12,503 nt of DNA. Source: Sulfurimonas sp. GTDB lineage: Bacteria > Campylobacterota > Campylobacteria > Campylobacterales > Sulfurimonadaceae. Each line of letters begins with the position of its first letter. The stretch's first letter is position 1. The stretch lies in the NCBI GenBank assembly GCA_027047745.1, contig JALTUB010000332.1, forward strand, positions 1 through 12,503. Direction: 5' to 3'. The notes under the pieces are model-generated. The model saw only the letters and a program-made list of their open reading frames with translations, did no database searches and had not been told where the DNA came from. The position numbers and the translations under genes are program-made. Below are positions 1 to 6,202 of this stretch, in pieces.

Positions 1-460
1 CTTTTGGATTTGTACCGACATCTAATGTTTTTACAGTGTCCCCATTTCCATCAGTTATAGAAATTGTTCCATTTTGAACATCATTTGGAAAATAAACTTC
101 AAATGTAGAACTTGTCCCTTTGTTTAAACTAATAGCATCAGATCCTAAATCTGCAGTTTTTCCAATAGCAGTAATAGTTGAAAATTGTTGAGCACTTCCA
201 AGAGAAGCAGCTAACTTTTCCAGTGCTTTTTGAGTATTGTTAGATGATTCAAGCGAAGCTAGTTGTGATGTTTGCGTTAAAATCTTTTCTGTACTTGTGG
301 GTGATGTCGGATCTTGATACTGAAGTTGCACTAGCAATAGCTTCATAAAATCATCTTTTCCTAATTTTCCTTTTGGATTTCCGTCTTTTGTACTTGTTCT
401 AGCTGTAGTTGTAGTCGCTGTTGCTGTAGCAGCATTATTTCCATATGCATTAATTGCCAT
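1..460 (-). CDS. flgD: Flagellar hook assembly scaffold FlgD (C-terminus beyond window)
   Basis: FlgD caps the growing hook at the distal end of the flagellar rod and is needed for FlgE subunits to polymerise; it is exported by the flagellar type III system. The 153 visible residues start at ATG 460-458, behind an AGGA ribosome site and 11 bases after the fliK stop. After a Thr/Ala-rich N-terminus comes the conserved FlgD N-terminal block, residues about 33-72, with the signature LGKDDFMKLLLVQLQYQDP at 33-51 followed by an SQLASLES stretch. From about residue 98 the sequence (AIGKTADLG, then STFEVYF and ITDGNGD) matches the start of the FlgD beta-sandwich region. The C-terminal part lies beyond base 1. 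The position directly after fliK is the usual hook-gene arrangement in this phylum and suggests co-transcription. Identification is confident from the N-terminal motif. Confidence 0.93.
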   Translation of the reverse strand, partial: MAINAYGNNAATATATTTTARTSTKDGNPKGKLGKDDFMKLLLVQLQYQDPTSPTSTEKILTQTSQLASLESSNNTQKALEKLAASLGSAQQFSTITAIGKTADLGSDAISLNKGTSSTFEVYFPNDVQNGTISITDGNGDTVKTLDVGTNPK

Positions 461-471
461 AATATATCCTT

Positions 472-1917
472 TTATGCGTAGTGAGGTACTACAATCTCTA
501 AAGAGTTCAGTACCTCTTCATGTTCCTCATGATGATCAAAGTAGTTATACTCTTCATTTGCTTTTTGCTCATTTTGTCTCTGCTGTTGCTGTTGCTGCCC
601 AGACTGTGAGCTATCACCTTGAGGGTTGTTGTTAAAATTTAATGAAGCATTATTTATTCCACTATTTGCAAGTTGCACTTTTAGATCATTTGCATTCATG
701 GCTAAAGTATTGATTGCTGTATTGTTTGAGCTTAGATTTATGTGAAGATTTTTTCCTCGTTGAACTATTGTTAAGTCAATTTCACCTAATCTTTGAGGAT
801 TTAATTGCACTTTAACGCGAGTAAATGGTGATTTATAATCCTCTATAGCTGTTTTTACATCTTGAGATAGGTATTTAACCATCTGTTTAGCTTCGTTAAT
901 TTTCACTTCAAAACTATCTGCTTTAGATATTGTCAATCCATCAGTTTTAGAGACATCTGTTACATCTGACTTGTCTGATTTAAGCAATTTTTCCAAGCCA
1001 TGTTTAACTTCTTTACTTGCCTCTGGAGCAATCACTTTTGCACTTGCCACACTAAAATCAGCAGTTAATCTAGTGTCTTTTTTGATAGCATTTTCACCAC
1101 TAATTAGTGACTTTAATGTTTCATCAGCTTTCTGTTTTGGTGTTTTTTTATCTACTTTAAATTGTTTTGTTTGCAAAACCTGTTCTGTTGTATGTTCTGT
1201 TGGAGCTTGTGCTTTAAAGAGTGGTGTACTTTTTATCTTTGTTACAACCTTAGCTTTTTTGTTATCTTCTTTTGCAACTACTTCTTGTATATTATTTGCA
1301 TTGATTTTAACTTCTGGAGTTGCTGTTACTTTTACTTTCTCTTTATTTACAATCTTATTTTTTTCTATAGCTACCTGATGCACTATAGGCTTACTAACTG
1401 ATGGTTTACTAGCTGTTTTTACATCTTCTACTGTGATTTTAGAAACATCTATACCAAATTTTTTAGCTACTTGAGCTAAACCTTTTAAAGTTTTTGGAAG
1501 ATTTTTTAACTCATATCTTTTAAATTCATCACTTGATAAAATCTTATGTTTCAAGTAGCTTTTAGCATCCTTCACTAAACTCTTTAACTCATTAGCACTT
1601 AATGATTTAGCAAGTTCAGGATTTAGTTCTAAAAGTAACTTTTTCTTAGGTGATTCTTTTTTATCACCTTTTAACAAAGATAAGAGAAGATCATTTTTAC
1701 TTGTTTTTAGATCTTTCTTAGTGTCTAACTTTATCTCTTTTACATCGCTCTTTAAAGATAAAACTAGTGTGCCATTTTGGATGATGTTTTTATCTTCTTT
1801 AAGTGAAACACCTTTTAAAAGTTCTGAAAAAGATAGTGTCGGTTTTTCCTCTTTTGAAGAGAGACCCAAAGGGGATGATGAAGTTGTTGTTTCTGGTTTA
1901 ACATCTAATGAAATCAT
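472..1917 (-). CDS. fliK: Flagellar hook-length control protein FliK
   Basis: FliK measures hook length and switches the flagellar export gate from hook to filament substrates. The 481-residue product starts at ATG 1917-1915 with AGGAG at 1924-1928 in good spacing. Residues 1-330 are Lys/Ser/Thr-rich, low in complexity and poorly conserved, as is normal for the ruler part of FliK. The diagnostic C-terminal hook-length domain lies at about 366-430, with LNPQRLGEIDL at 372-382, then LHINLSS and a NDLKVQLANSGI segment. It is followed by a Gln-rich tract (Q441-446, encoded by alternating CAG/CAA) and an acidic/His tail ending EIVVPHYA. flgD follows after 11 bases. A sigma-54-like site lies just upstream, consistent with the middle-class flagellar regulon. 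The N-terminal two thirds can only be assigned by context. Confidence 0.9.
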   Translation of the reverse strand: MISLDVKPETTTSSSPLGLSSKEEKPTLSFSELLKGVSLKEDKNIIQNGTLVLSLKSDVKEIKLDTKKDLKTSKNDLLLSLLKGDKKESPKKKLLLELNPELAKSLSANELKSLVKDAKSYLKHKILSSDEFKRYELKNLPKTLKGLAQVAKKFGIDVSKITVEDVKTASKPSVSKPIVHQVAIEKNKIVNKEKVKVTATPEVKINANNIQEVVAKEDNKKAKVVTKIKSTPLFKAQAPTEHTTEQVLQTKQFKVDKKTPKQKADETLKSLISGENAIKKDTRLTADFSVASAKVIAPEASKEVKHGLEKLLKSDKSDVTDVSKTDGLTISKADSFEVKINEAKQMVKYLSQDVKTAIEDYKSPFTRVKVQLNPQRLGEIDLTIVQRGKNLHINLSSNNTAINTLAMNANDLKVQLANSGINNASLNFNNNPQGDSSQSGQQQQQQRQNEQKANEEYNYFDHHEEHEEVLNSLEIVVPHYA

Positions 1918-1966
1918 CTTATACTCCTATAATCTTCCCCATTATTTTAGGGGTTTTTATATAGTT

Positions 1967-1982
1967 AGCATTTATTGTTCCA
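1967..1982 (-). promoter_or_regulatory. Putative sigma-54 (RpoN) promoter for fliK-flgD
   Basis: On the minus strand the site reads TGGAAC-N5-ATGCT. Against the sigma-54 consensus TGGCAC-N5-TTGCA it keeps the invariant GG and GC dinucleotides at exactly the right spacing (GG at 1981-1980, GC at 1969-1968). The predicted +1 is an A at 1956, giving a 39-base leader that ends in the fliK AGGAG site and holds a small CCCC/GGGG inverted repeat. Epsilonproteobacterial hook and hook-length genes are commonly RpoN-dependent, so both sequence and context support it. It sits in the 81-bp gap between fliK and the upstream gene. Confidence 0.62.
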
Positions 1983-1998
1983 TTAAATCATAACAACT

Positions 1999-2421
1999 CT
2001 ATTCGTATTTTTTAGCAAACCTATCTAAACACTCTAAATCTTGCTTGTAAAACAAACTTACGCTATCTTGCATAGTAGCAAAAATCTCTTCCGTAGTTTC
2101 ACCATCTACAGGATAACTAAGTAAAAATGAGTTTAAAAATTTTGCAAAAAACTCATCAAACATCTTTTTGACTATCTCTGCACCATACTTATCAGTATAT
2201 GGCAACACAAAGAAATGATCCTTTCCGTGGTTGACAATAGAGTCTGAAGTTCTTAAAATATCCATTAATGAGGCATCAACAACATCTTGGTCTAGACCTG
2301 AAAAGTCACAGTACAAAAGTGTAAAGCTCTCTGCTCTATTTTCATCTAATCTTTCAGAAATTCCTATATTTAAGTCCATCAGTTGTTTAAAGTTATCAAA
2401 AGAGAAATGTATTCCAGCCAT
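1999..2421 (-). CDS. Small degenerate GGDEF-like domain protein, function unknown
   Basis: The 140-residue product starts at ATG 2421-2419, behind a modest AAGG. I do not recognise a named family, but its layout follows a GGDEF (diguanylate cyclase) fold. FTLLYCDFSGLD (33-44) occupies the place of the metal-binding first strand. DILRTSDSIVNHGKDHFFVL (54-73) parallels the usual LR.sD...RyGGDEFvvL hairpin. SYPVDGETTEEI (102-113) resembles the YP.dG.t.eeLl segment, and VSLFYKQD (121-128) the aLY.aK helix. The signature GGDEF is replaced by HGKDHF (65-70), so the catalytic glycines and acidic pair are not intact and cyclase activity is unlikely. There is no signal peptide, membrane segment or partner domain. 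It lies between dnaG and the fliK-flgD promoter on the same strand. A role as an inactive nucleotide or protein-binding module is inference only. Confidence 0.75.
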   Translation of the reverse strand: MAGIHFSFDNFKQLMDLNIGISERLDENRAESFTLLYCDFSGLDQDVVDASLMDILRTSDSIVNHGKDHFFVLPYTDKYGAEIVKKMFDEFFAKFLNSFLLSYPVDGETTEEIFATMQDSVSLFYKQDLECLDRFAKKYE

Positions 2422-2448
2422 AATAAAACCTTATTTTAAGTTGAAAGC

Positions 2449-2457
2449 AGTATATCA
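2449..2457 (-). promoter_or_regulatory. Putative extended -10 promoter for the GGDEF-like gene
   Basis: The minus strand reads TGA-TATACT, a TGn-extended -10 element, just below an A/T-rich run and with no clear -35. The predicted start near 2442 would leave a leader of about 20 bases. It lies in the 64-bp gap downstream of dnaG, so this gene probably has its own transcript in addition to any read-through. Confidence 0.4.
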
Positions 2458-2485
2458 AAAAAGTGTAAAATTTTTATTAAAAAGC

Positions 2486-4156
2486 TTAATCGTTAAGGCC
2501 AACTAACTCACCTTGTTTCAATTTTACTATCTTACCACGAAATTTTCTTATATAAAAGGCTTTCTCTTCAAAGCTAATATTTGAAGCGATATTTACTTTT
2601 TTCAGTTCTCTCTCATAATGCTTACTTAAAAATGTTACAAGTTCTGCATTTAAAGCATCTTCATCTTTTAAACTTCGGATACTATCATCCACTAAAATTG
2701 ACATGAGTTCTGGAGCATCTTTTTTACCACTTAGAGCTAAAGAAAACTCTTGGGAATGAAACTGCAGTAAAGACGGATCTATAACATCCAAAATTTGGTC
2801 AATCAAATTTGGTTTTTCCAATACTGTTTTTATAAGAGATAGCTCCCATATATCTCTATGAGAATTTTTTTGCATCAATGCCGTGTTTTGATTGTTTGGG
2901 TTAGTGTTGTTATTTAACTTTATCAAAGAGGGAGAGACACCAAGCCCACCTAAACGAGGAGCAAGATATGTTTTGTACTCCTCTTGCAATATAGGCGAAA
3001 GTGTCTTAAGATAACTTATCCCCTCTTGCATACAAGACTCTTTAGCTTTTGGGTCTCGTAAATCATATAAAGAGAGTATCTCATCTAAAACAAACTCGAT
3101 AAATGGCTTTGCTTCTCTAAACATATTTGCAAGTTCTTCAACCCTTCCCTCTTTGACCATATCAGCAGGGTCTAATCCTCCATCAAAGACAACAACTCCA
3201 CCATTAAATCCAGATGCACTTAGTAGCTTAGATGCCTTTAGAGCAGCTGCTCTTCCTGCTTTATCACCATCATAAGCCATTACTACTCTTGGACTACCCT
3301 TTCTTAAAAGAGGTAAATGTTCATGAGTTAAGGCAGTTCCAAGCGTTGCAACTGCATTATCAAAACCAGCTTGATGAAGCATAACAACATCAAGATAACC
3401 CTCTGTTATGATGATTTCACCTTTTTTATGAAGTGATTGTTTTGCAAGATTATAAGCATAAAGCAGACGAGATTTGTTAAAGTAGGCTGTTTCAGGCGAG
3501 TTTACATACTTCGCTTGATGTCCAGTGATAGTTCTTCCACCAAAACCAACTATGCTACCATTTGCAGAGAAGATAGGAAAAGTTATCCTCTCTATAAAAC
3601 GCGCATAAGTCTGGTTTCTTGATGGCTCATAGCCTACCACCCCCATATCTATCGCTTCTTTTATACTAAATTGTTGTGACTTTATATAGTTAATAGTTGC
3701 ATTAGAATCAGGTGCATAGCCTATCCCAAACTTCTCGATACTACTCTCGTAAATACCCCTCTCTTTGATATAGTTTATAGCTGTTGTTTTAGAACTAAGA
3801 AGAGTCTGATACCAACTGTTTAAACTATCCATTACTTGTGAACGAGGTTTATTATTTTTCTTATCTGTGTATGAGAGTGTAAAGTTATAAGATTCTGCCA
3901 GTTTTTCTAAGGCTTCAGGATAGTTAAGTTTTTCATACTCCATAACAAACTTAACACTATCGCCTCCAGCACCGCAGCCAAAACAGTGATATATCTGCTT
4001 TTGAGGGCTAACTACAAAGGAGGGGGATTTTTCATCATGAAAAGGGCAAGGGGCTTTAAAGTTACCTCCTGCTTTTTTAAGTTCCACATACGAACCTACA
4101 ACATCAACAATATCAAGTCGTGCTTTAAGAGCTTCTATGGAATCTTGTGCAATCAT
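2486..4156 (-). CDS. dnaG: DNA primase DnaG
   Basis: Synthesises RNA primers for lagging-strand replication with the DnaB helicase. The chosen start is ATG 4156-4154, giving 556 residues. The product then begins MIAQDSIEALKARLDIVDVV, as DnaG proteins of this phylum do; the frame stays open 45 codons upstream, but that extension is hydrophobic, unlike primase, and runs into the divergent msr gene. The N-terminal CHC2 zinc domain has C37, H40, C58 and C61. The catalytic core carries ERITFPI (189-195) and GFGGRT (204-209). The TOPRIM domain shows E252 in TEGYLDV and D296/D298 in YDGDKAG, then GLDPADMV (327-334). The C-terminal helicase-interaction region (about 430-556) is weakly conserved, as usual. 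There is no Shine-Dalgarno, and a TATAAT lies six bases before ATG, so the mRNA may be leaderless. Confidence 0.95.
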   Translation of the reverse strand: MIAQDSIEALKARLDIVDVVGSYVELKKAGGNFKAPCPFHDEKSPSFVVSPQKQIYHCFGCGAGGDSVKFVMEYEKLNYPEALEKLAESYNFTLSYTDKKNNKPRSQVMDSLNSWYQTLLSSKTTAINYIKERGIYESSIEKFGIGYAPDSNATINYIKSQQFSIKEAIDMGVVGYEPSRNQTYARFIERITFPIFSANGSIVGFGGRTITGHQAKYVNSPETAYFNKSRLLYAYNLAKQSLHKKGEIIITEGYLDVVMLHQAGFDNAVATLGTALTHEHLPLLRKGSPRVVMAYDGDKAGRAAALKASKLLSASGFNGGVVVFDGGLDPADMVKEGRVEELANMFREAKPFIEFVLDEILSLYDLRDPKAKESCMQEGISYLKTLSPILQEEYKTYLAPRLGGLGVSPSLIKLNNNTNPNNQNTALMQKNSHRDIWELSLIKTVLEKPNLIDQILDVIDPSLLQFHSQEFSLALSGKKDAPELMSILVDDSIRSLKDEDALNAELVTFLSKHYERELKKVNIASNISFEEKAFYIRKFRGKIVKLKQGELVGLND

Positions 4157-4162
4157 AGGCTT

Positions 4163-4168
4163 ATTATA
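4163..4168 (-). promoter_or_regulatory. -10 element of dnaG, predicting a leaderless mRNA
   Basis: A perfect TATAAT on the minus strand is followed by AAGCCT and then the dnaG ATG. With the usual six-base gap from -10 to +1, transcription would begin at 4156, the A of ATG. No convincing -35 is present, and a T-rich stretch lies upstream, as is common for sigma-70 promoters of this phylum. The lack of any Shine-Dalgarno supports the reading. Confidence 0.5.
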
Positions 4169-4192
4169 CACAAAACATACACAAATAAAGGT

Positions 4193-4198
4193 TACAAT
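4193..4198 (+). promoter_or_regulatory. Tentative -10 element for the msr fusion gene
   Basis: TACAAT on the plus strand, 28 bases before the chosen ATG, would give a start near 4205 and a 22-base leader containing the AAGGA ribosome site. There is no clear -35, and TATAAA at 4202-4207 is an alternative. The assignment is weak and rests mainly on the need for a promoter in the 70-bp divergent gap with dnaG. Confidence 0.3.
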
Positions 4199-4226
4199 GC
4201 GTATAAATAATTTAAGGAAACAGATT

Positions 4227-5414
4227 ATGATAACATCAATAGTATTTGCAGCAGGATGTTTTTGGGGTGTTGAGAAGCACTTTGAACACATGGATGGTGT
4301 TATAAAAGCTGAGTCAGGATATGCAGGAGGAAATTATGCAAATCCAACTTATGAAACCGTGATAGACAATAGAAAATATAAACATAAAAATGGACTCATA
4401 AACTACGCTGAATCAGTTAAAGTAACTTATGACAATTCAAAAACAGATGCCAAAACACTTATAAAATCCTTTTGGGAACTTCATGACCCAACCCAAATCA
4501 ATGGACAGGGCAATGACATCGGAAACAACTATAGAAGTGCCATATTTTACACAAATGAAAAACAAGAAAATGTAGCAAAAAGAACAGAAAAAACCTATCA
4601 AACTCTACTTACAAAAGCTGGATATGGGCAAATTACAACAGAGATAAAACCATTAAAACACTTCTACCCAGCAGAACAATATCATCAAGATTATCTAGCA
4701 AGAAATCCCTATGGGTATTGTCCAGACCACTCAACTGGAGTAAAGTTTAAAAAGGAAAAAACAACAGCAGATAAGATAGTACCTTTAGGAGGAAAAGAGA
4801 TTATTGTTATCACTTCTGAGCATTATTGTCCATACTGTGAAAAGTTTAAAAAAGAGCTCAGTTCATCTTACCATGGAACACTGCCACTTAGAACAGTTTA
4901 TGCAAAAGATTTATCAGGTTTTGATATTTCAACGAAACTAAACGCAACACCAACTATTCTTTTTATACAAAACGGCATAGAAGTTATAGGTCATCGTGGT
5001 TTTATGAATAAAAAAGATTTTTACAAAACACTAGGTGCTTTTAAACTCGGCAAAAATTCCCAAGCTTACAATGTCGCCTTTCATGAGGGAACAGATGCTC
5101 CAGGGTGTAAACAGTATGATATTTTTAAAAACACTCCAGATGGTGTATTTATAGATAAGCTATCTGGCGATATACTTTTTGATACAAGAGAACGATTTCA
5201 CTCTGGCACAGGATGGCTTAGTTTTTACAAAGCATCAGACAATTCTGTGATAGAAAAAGAGGATAATAGTTATGGGATGAAAAGGGTTGAAATAGTAGCA
5301 AAAAAAAGTGGAATCCACTTAGGACATGTATTTCCTAGAGCAGACGGAAGAAAACGATTTTGCATAGACGCAACTGTTTTAGAGTTTGTTCCTAGAAGTG
5401 AAGTAAATAATTAA
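4227..5414 (+). CDS. msrAB: MsrA-thioredoxin-like-MsrB fusion, methionine sulfoxide reductase
   Basis: Repairs both S- and R-methionine sulfoxide in oxidised proteins. The start is ATG 4227, which has AAGGA eight bases upstream and gives the normal MsrA N-terminus; ATG 4137 and 4197 lie in frame upstream but lack a site and overlap the dnaG promoter. There is no signal peptide, so the 395-residue enzyme should be cytoplasmic. Domain 1 (1-172) is MsrA, with catalytic C11 in GCFWG, FWELHDPTQ (82-90), QYHQDYL (151-157) and a C165 that could resolve the disulfide. Domain 2 (about 186-275) is thioredoxin-like, with CPYC at 201-204 and a cis-Pro in ATPT (240-243). Domain 3 (about 280-392) is MsrB, with SGTGWLSF (326-333), HLGHVF (364-369) and catalytic C379 in RFCI. 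The zinc CxxC pairs are absent, and the frequent SGCGW recycling Cys is Thr here; C294 is a possible substitute. The middle domain probably reduces the two reductase domains. Confidence 0.92.
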   Translation: MITSIVFAAGCFWGVEKHFEHMDGVIKAESGYAGGNYANPTYETVIDNRKYKHKNGLINYAESVKVTYDNSKTDAKTLIKSFWELHDPTQINGQGNDIGNNYRSAIFYTNEKQENVAKRTEKTYQTLLTKAGYGQITTEIKPLKHFYPAEQYHQDYLARNPYGYCPDHSTGVKFKKEKTTADKIVPLGGKEIIVITSEHYCPYCEKFKKELSSSYHGTLPLRTVYAKDLSGFDISTKLNATPTILFIQNGIEVIGHRGFMNKKDFYKTLGAFKLGKNSQAYNVAFHEGTDAPGCKQYDIFKNTPDGVFIDKLSGDILFDTRERFHSGTGWLSFYKASDNSVIEKEDNSYGMKRVEIVAKKSGIHLGHVFPRADGRKRFCIDATVLEFVPRSEVNN

Positions 5415-5437
5415 ATGGATGAATGGGTTATTGTTGA

Positions 5438-5522
5438 TGGTGCGGACGAAAGGACTTGAACCTTCACACCTTGCGGCACCAGATCCTAAGTCTGGCGTGT
5501 CTACCAATTTCACCACGTCCGC
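5438..5522 (-). tRNA. tRNA-Leu(TAG)
   Basis: Read on the minus strand, a CCAGA/TCTGG anticodon stem encloses the loop CTTAGGA, giving anticodon TAG (codons CUN). The acceptor GCGGACG pairs with CGTCCGC, the discriminator is A, and CCA is encoded (5440-5438). A long variable arm (GCCGCAAGGT region) is typical of Leu. It is the last gene of the tRNA operon. Only 23 bp separate it from the convergent msr stop, and I see no hairpin terminator there. Confidence 0.96.
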
Positions 5523-5569
5523 GTGGATAAGTTTTTATTGTCACTTCTGACATCATAACATATAATAGG

Positions 5570-5646
<77 letters not shown>

Positions 5647-5658
5647 ACATTGTACATC

Positions 5659-5677
5659 TTGATTTTACTAAAATCAA
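5659..5677. repeat. Inverted repeat in tRNA spacer (9-bp arms, 1-base centre)
   Basis: TTGATTTTA and TAAAATCAA flank a single C. As RNA it could form a seven-pair stem with a five-base loop. It lies within the transcribed 92-base spacer between the two Arg tRNAs and has no T-run that would make it an intrinsic terminator on the minus strand. Confidence 0.6.
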
Positions 5678-5704
5678 AGCTTTAGTGACCAAGCGTCTAG
5701 CGTA

Positions 5705-5729
5705 GATAAATGGACTCTGTTCATTTATC
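5705..5729. repeat. Inverted repeat in tRNA spacer (10-bp arms, 5-base loop)
   Basis: GATAAATGGA (5705-5714) pairs with TTCATTTATC (5720-5729) with one G-U pair around CTCTG. It is a good candidate for a stable hairpin in the tRNA precursor between Arg(TCG) and Arg(TCT). It could mark a processing site or limit read-through; no U-tract follows in the direction of transcription. Confidence 0.6.
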
Positions 5730-5738
5730 GTCAAATAA

Positions 5739-5815
5739 TGGTACGCCCGATAGGATTCGAACCTATAACCCTCGGAGCCGAAATCCGAAACTCTATCCAG
5801 TTGAGCCACGAACGC
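5739..5815 (-). tRNA. tRNA-Arg(TCG)
   Basis: The anticodon stem TCGGA/TCCGA encloses the loop TTTCGGC, giving anticodon TCG (CGN codons). The T arm ATAGG-TTCGAAT-CCTAT is perfect and CCA is encoded (5741-5739). The acceptor GCGTTCG/CGGGCGT starts with a G1-U72 wobble, as in the neighbouring Arg(TCT), and has two further G-U pairs. It is third in the operon. Confidence 0.96.
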
Positions 5816-5864
5816 TACTACTTTATTAGTTATTAATTGTTATTAAGTTTTATATTTTAAATTA

Positions 5865-5942
5865 TGGGGTGGGATGCGGGATTCGAACCCGTGACCCCCG
5901 GCACCACAAACCAGTGCTCTAACCAACTGAGCTAATCCCACC
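5865..5942 (-). tRNA. tRNA-His(GTG)
   Basis: The loop TTGTGGT gives anticodon GTG. The acceptor GTGGGAT pairs with ATCCCAC; an extra 5' G at 5942 (G-1) faces the C73 discriminator at 5868, the identity element of tRNA-His, and CCA is encoded at 5867-5865. It is second in the operon, 37 bases after tRNA-Pro. Confidence 0.96.
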
Positions 5943-5979
5943 ATACTTAAATCTCAATATAAATCTTATAATTTTAAAG

Positions 5980-6057
5980 TGGTCGGGGTGAAAGGACTCG
6001 AACCTTCGGCCCCCTGGTCCCAAACCAGGTACTCTAACCATACTGAGCTACACCCCG
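5980..6057 (-). tRNA. tRNA-Pro(TGG)
   Basis: The anticodon stem CCTGG/CCAGG encloses the loop TTTGGGA, giving anticodon TGG (all CCN codons by wobble). The acceptor CGGGGTG/CACCCCG has the C1-G72 start typical of bacterial tRNA-Pro, and CCA is encoded (5982-5980). It is the first gene of the operon, about 35 bases below the predicted start of transcription. Confidence 0.96.
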
Positions 6058-6100
6058 ACCTACACAATAATCAAACACAAGTGCTGATTAATGAGCCGGA

Positions 6101-6129
6101 ATTATAGTTAAATTGTAAAAAAAAGTCAA
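6101..6129 (-). promoter_or_regulatory. Sigma-70 promoter of the five-gene tRNA operon
   Basis: The minus strand reads TTGACT (6129-6124), a 17-base spacer containing a T-run, then TATAAT (6106-6101). This is a near-perfect match in a phylum where -35 boxes are usually poorly defined. The following TCCGGC makes a G/C-rich discriminator, the type linked in other bacteria to stringent (ppGpp) control of stable RNA. Transcription should begin near 6094, leaving a leader of about 35 bases before tRNA-Pro. Confidence 0.82.
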
Positions 6130-6151
6130 TAGCAAAAGAGAAATTCTTTTA

Positions 6152-6175
6152 TATAATCCTATTTTTATGTATAAT
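6152..6175 (+). promoter_or_regulatory. Candidate -10 elements for the transporter operon
   Basis: Two plus-strand TATAAT hexamers occur, at 6152-6157 and 6170-6175. They would give leaders of about 39 and 21 bases before the ATG at 6203, both including the GAGGA ribosome site. Neither has a good -35. They lie just behind the -35 box of the divergent tRNA promoter, so the two promoters share a 145-bp region. Confidence 0.4.
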
Positions 6176-6202
6176 TTCCTTAATAAAAGAGGAAAGACAC
6201 AC

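Noticed and set aside
571..603. CTG/TTG-like short repeat in fliK considered as a phase-variable tract
   Set aside because: It encodes a six-Gln run with alternating CAG/CAA codons; three-base units would not shift the frame.
971..1401. Plus-strand open frames opposite fliK with hydrophobic translations
   Set aside because: They are antisense to the Lys/Thr-rich fliK region, which yields Phe/Leu/Ser-rich shadows; no ribosome site or family resemblance.
4137..4226. Earlier in-frame starts of the msr fusion
   Set aside because: No ribosome site; ATG 4227 has AAGGA and gives the standard MsrA N-terminus.
4157..4291. Possible 45-residue N-terminal extension of DnaG
   Set aside because: Hydrophobic and unlike any primase N-terminus; the family start is at 4156, and the extension would overlap the msr gene and its ribosome site.
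5647..5680. TTGATT-N17-TACAAT promoter look-alike before tRNA-Arg(TCT)
   Set aside because: Its +1 would fall inside the mature tRNA, so it could not produce a complete transcript.
6167..6202. Earlier in-frame start of the SNF transporter
   Set aside because: Overlaps a likely -10 and lacks a ribosome site; ATG 6203 has GAGGA and the family-like N-terminus.
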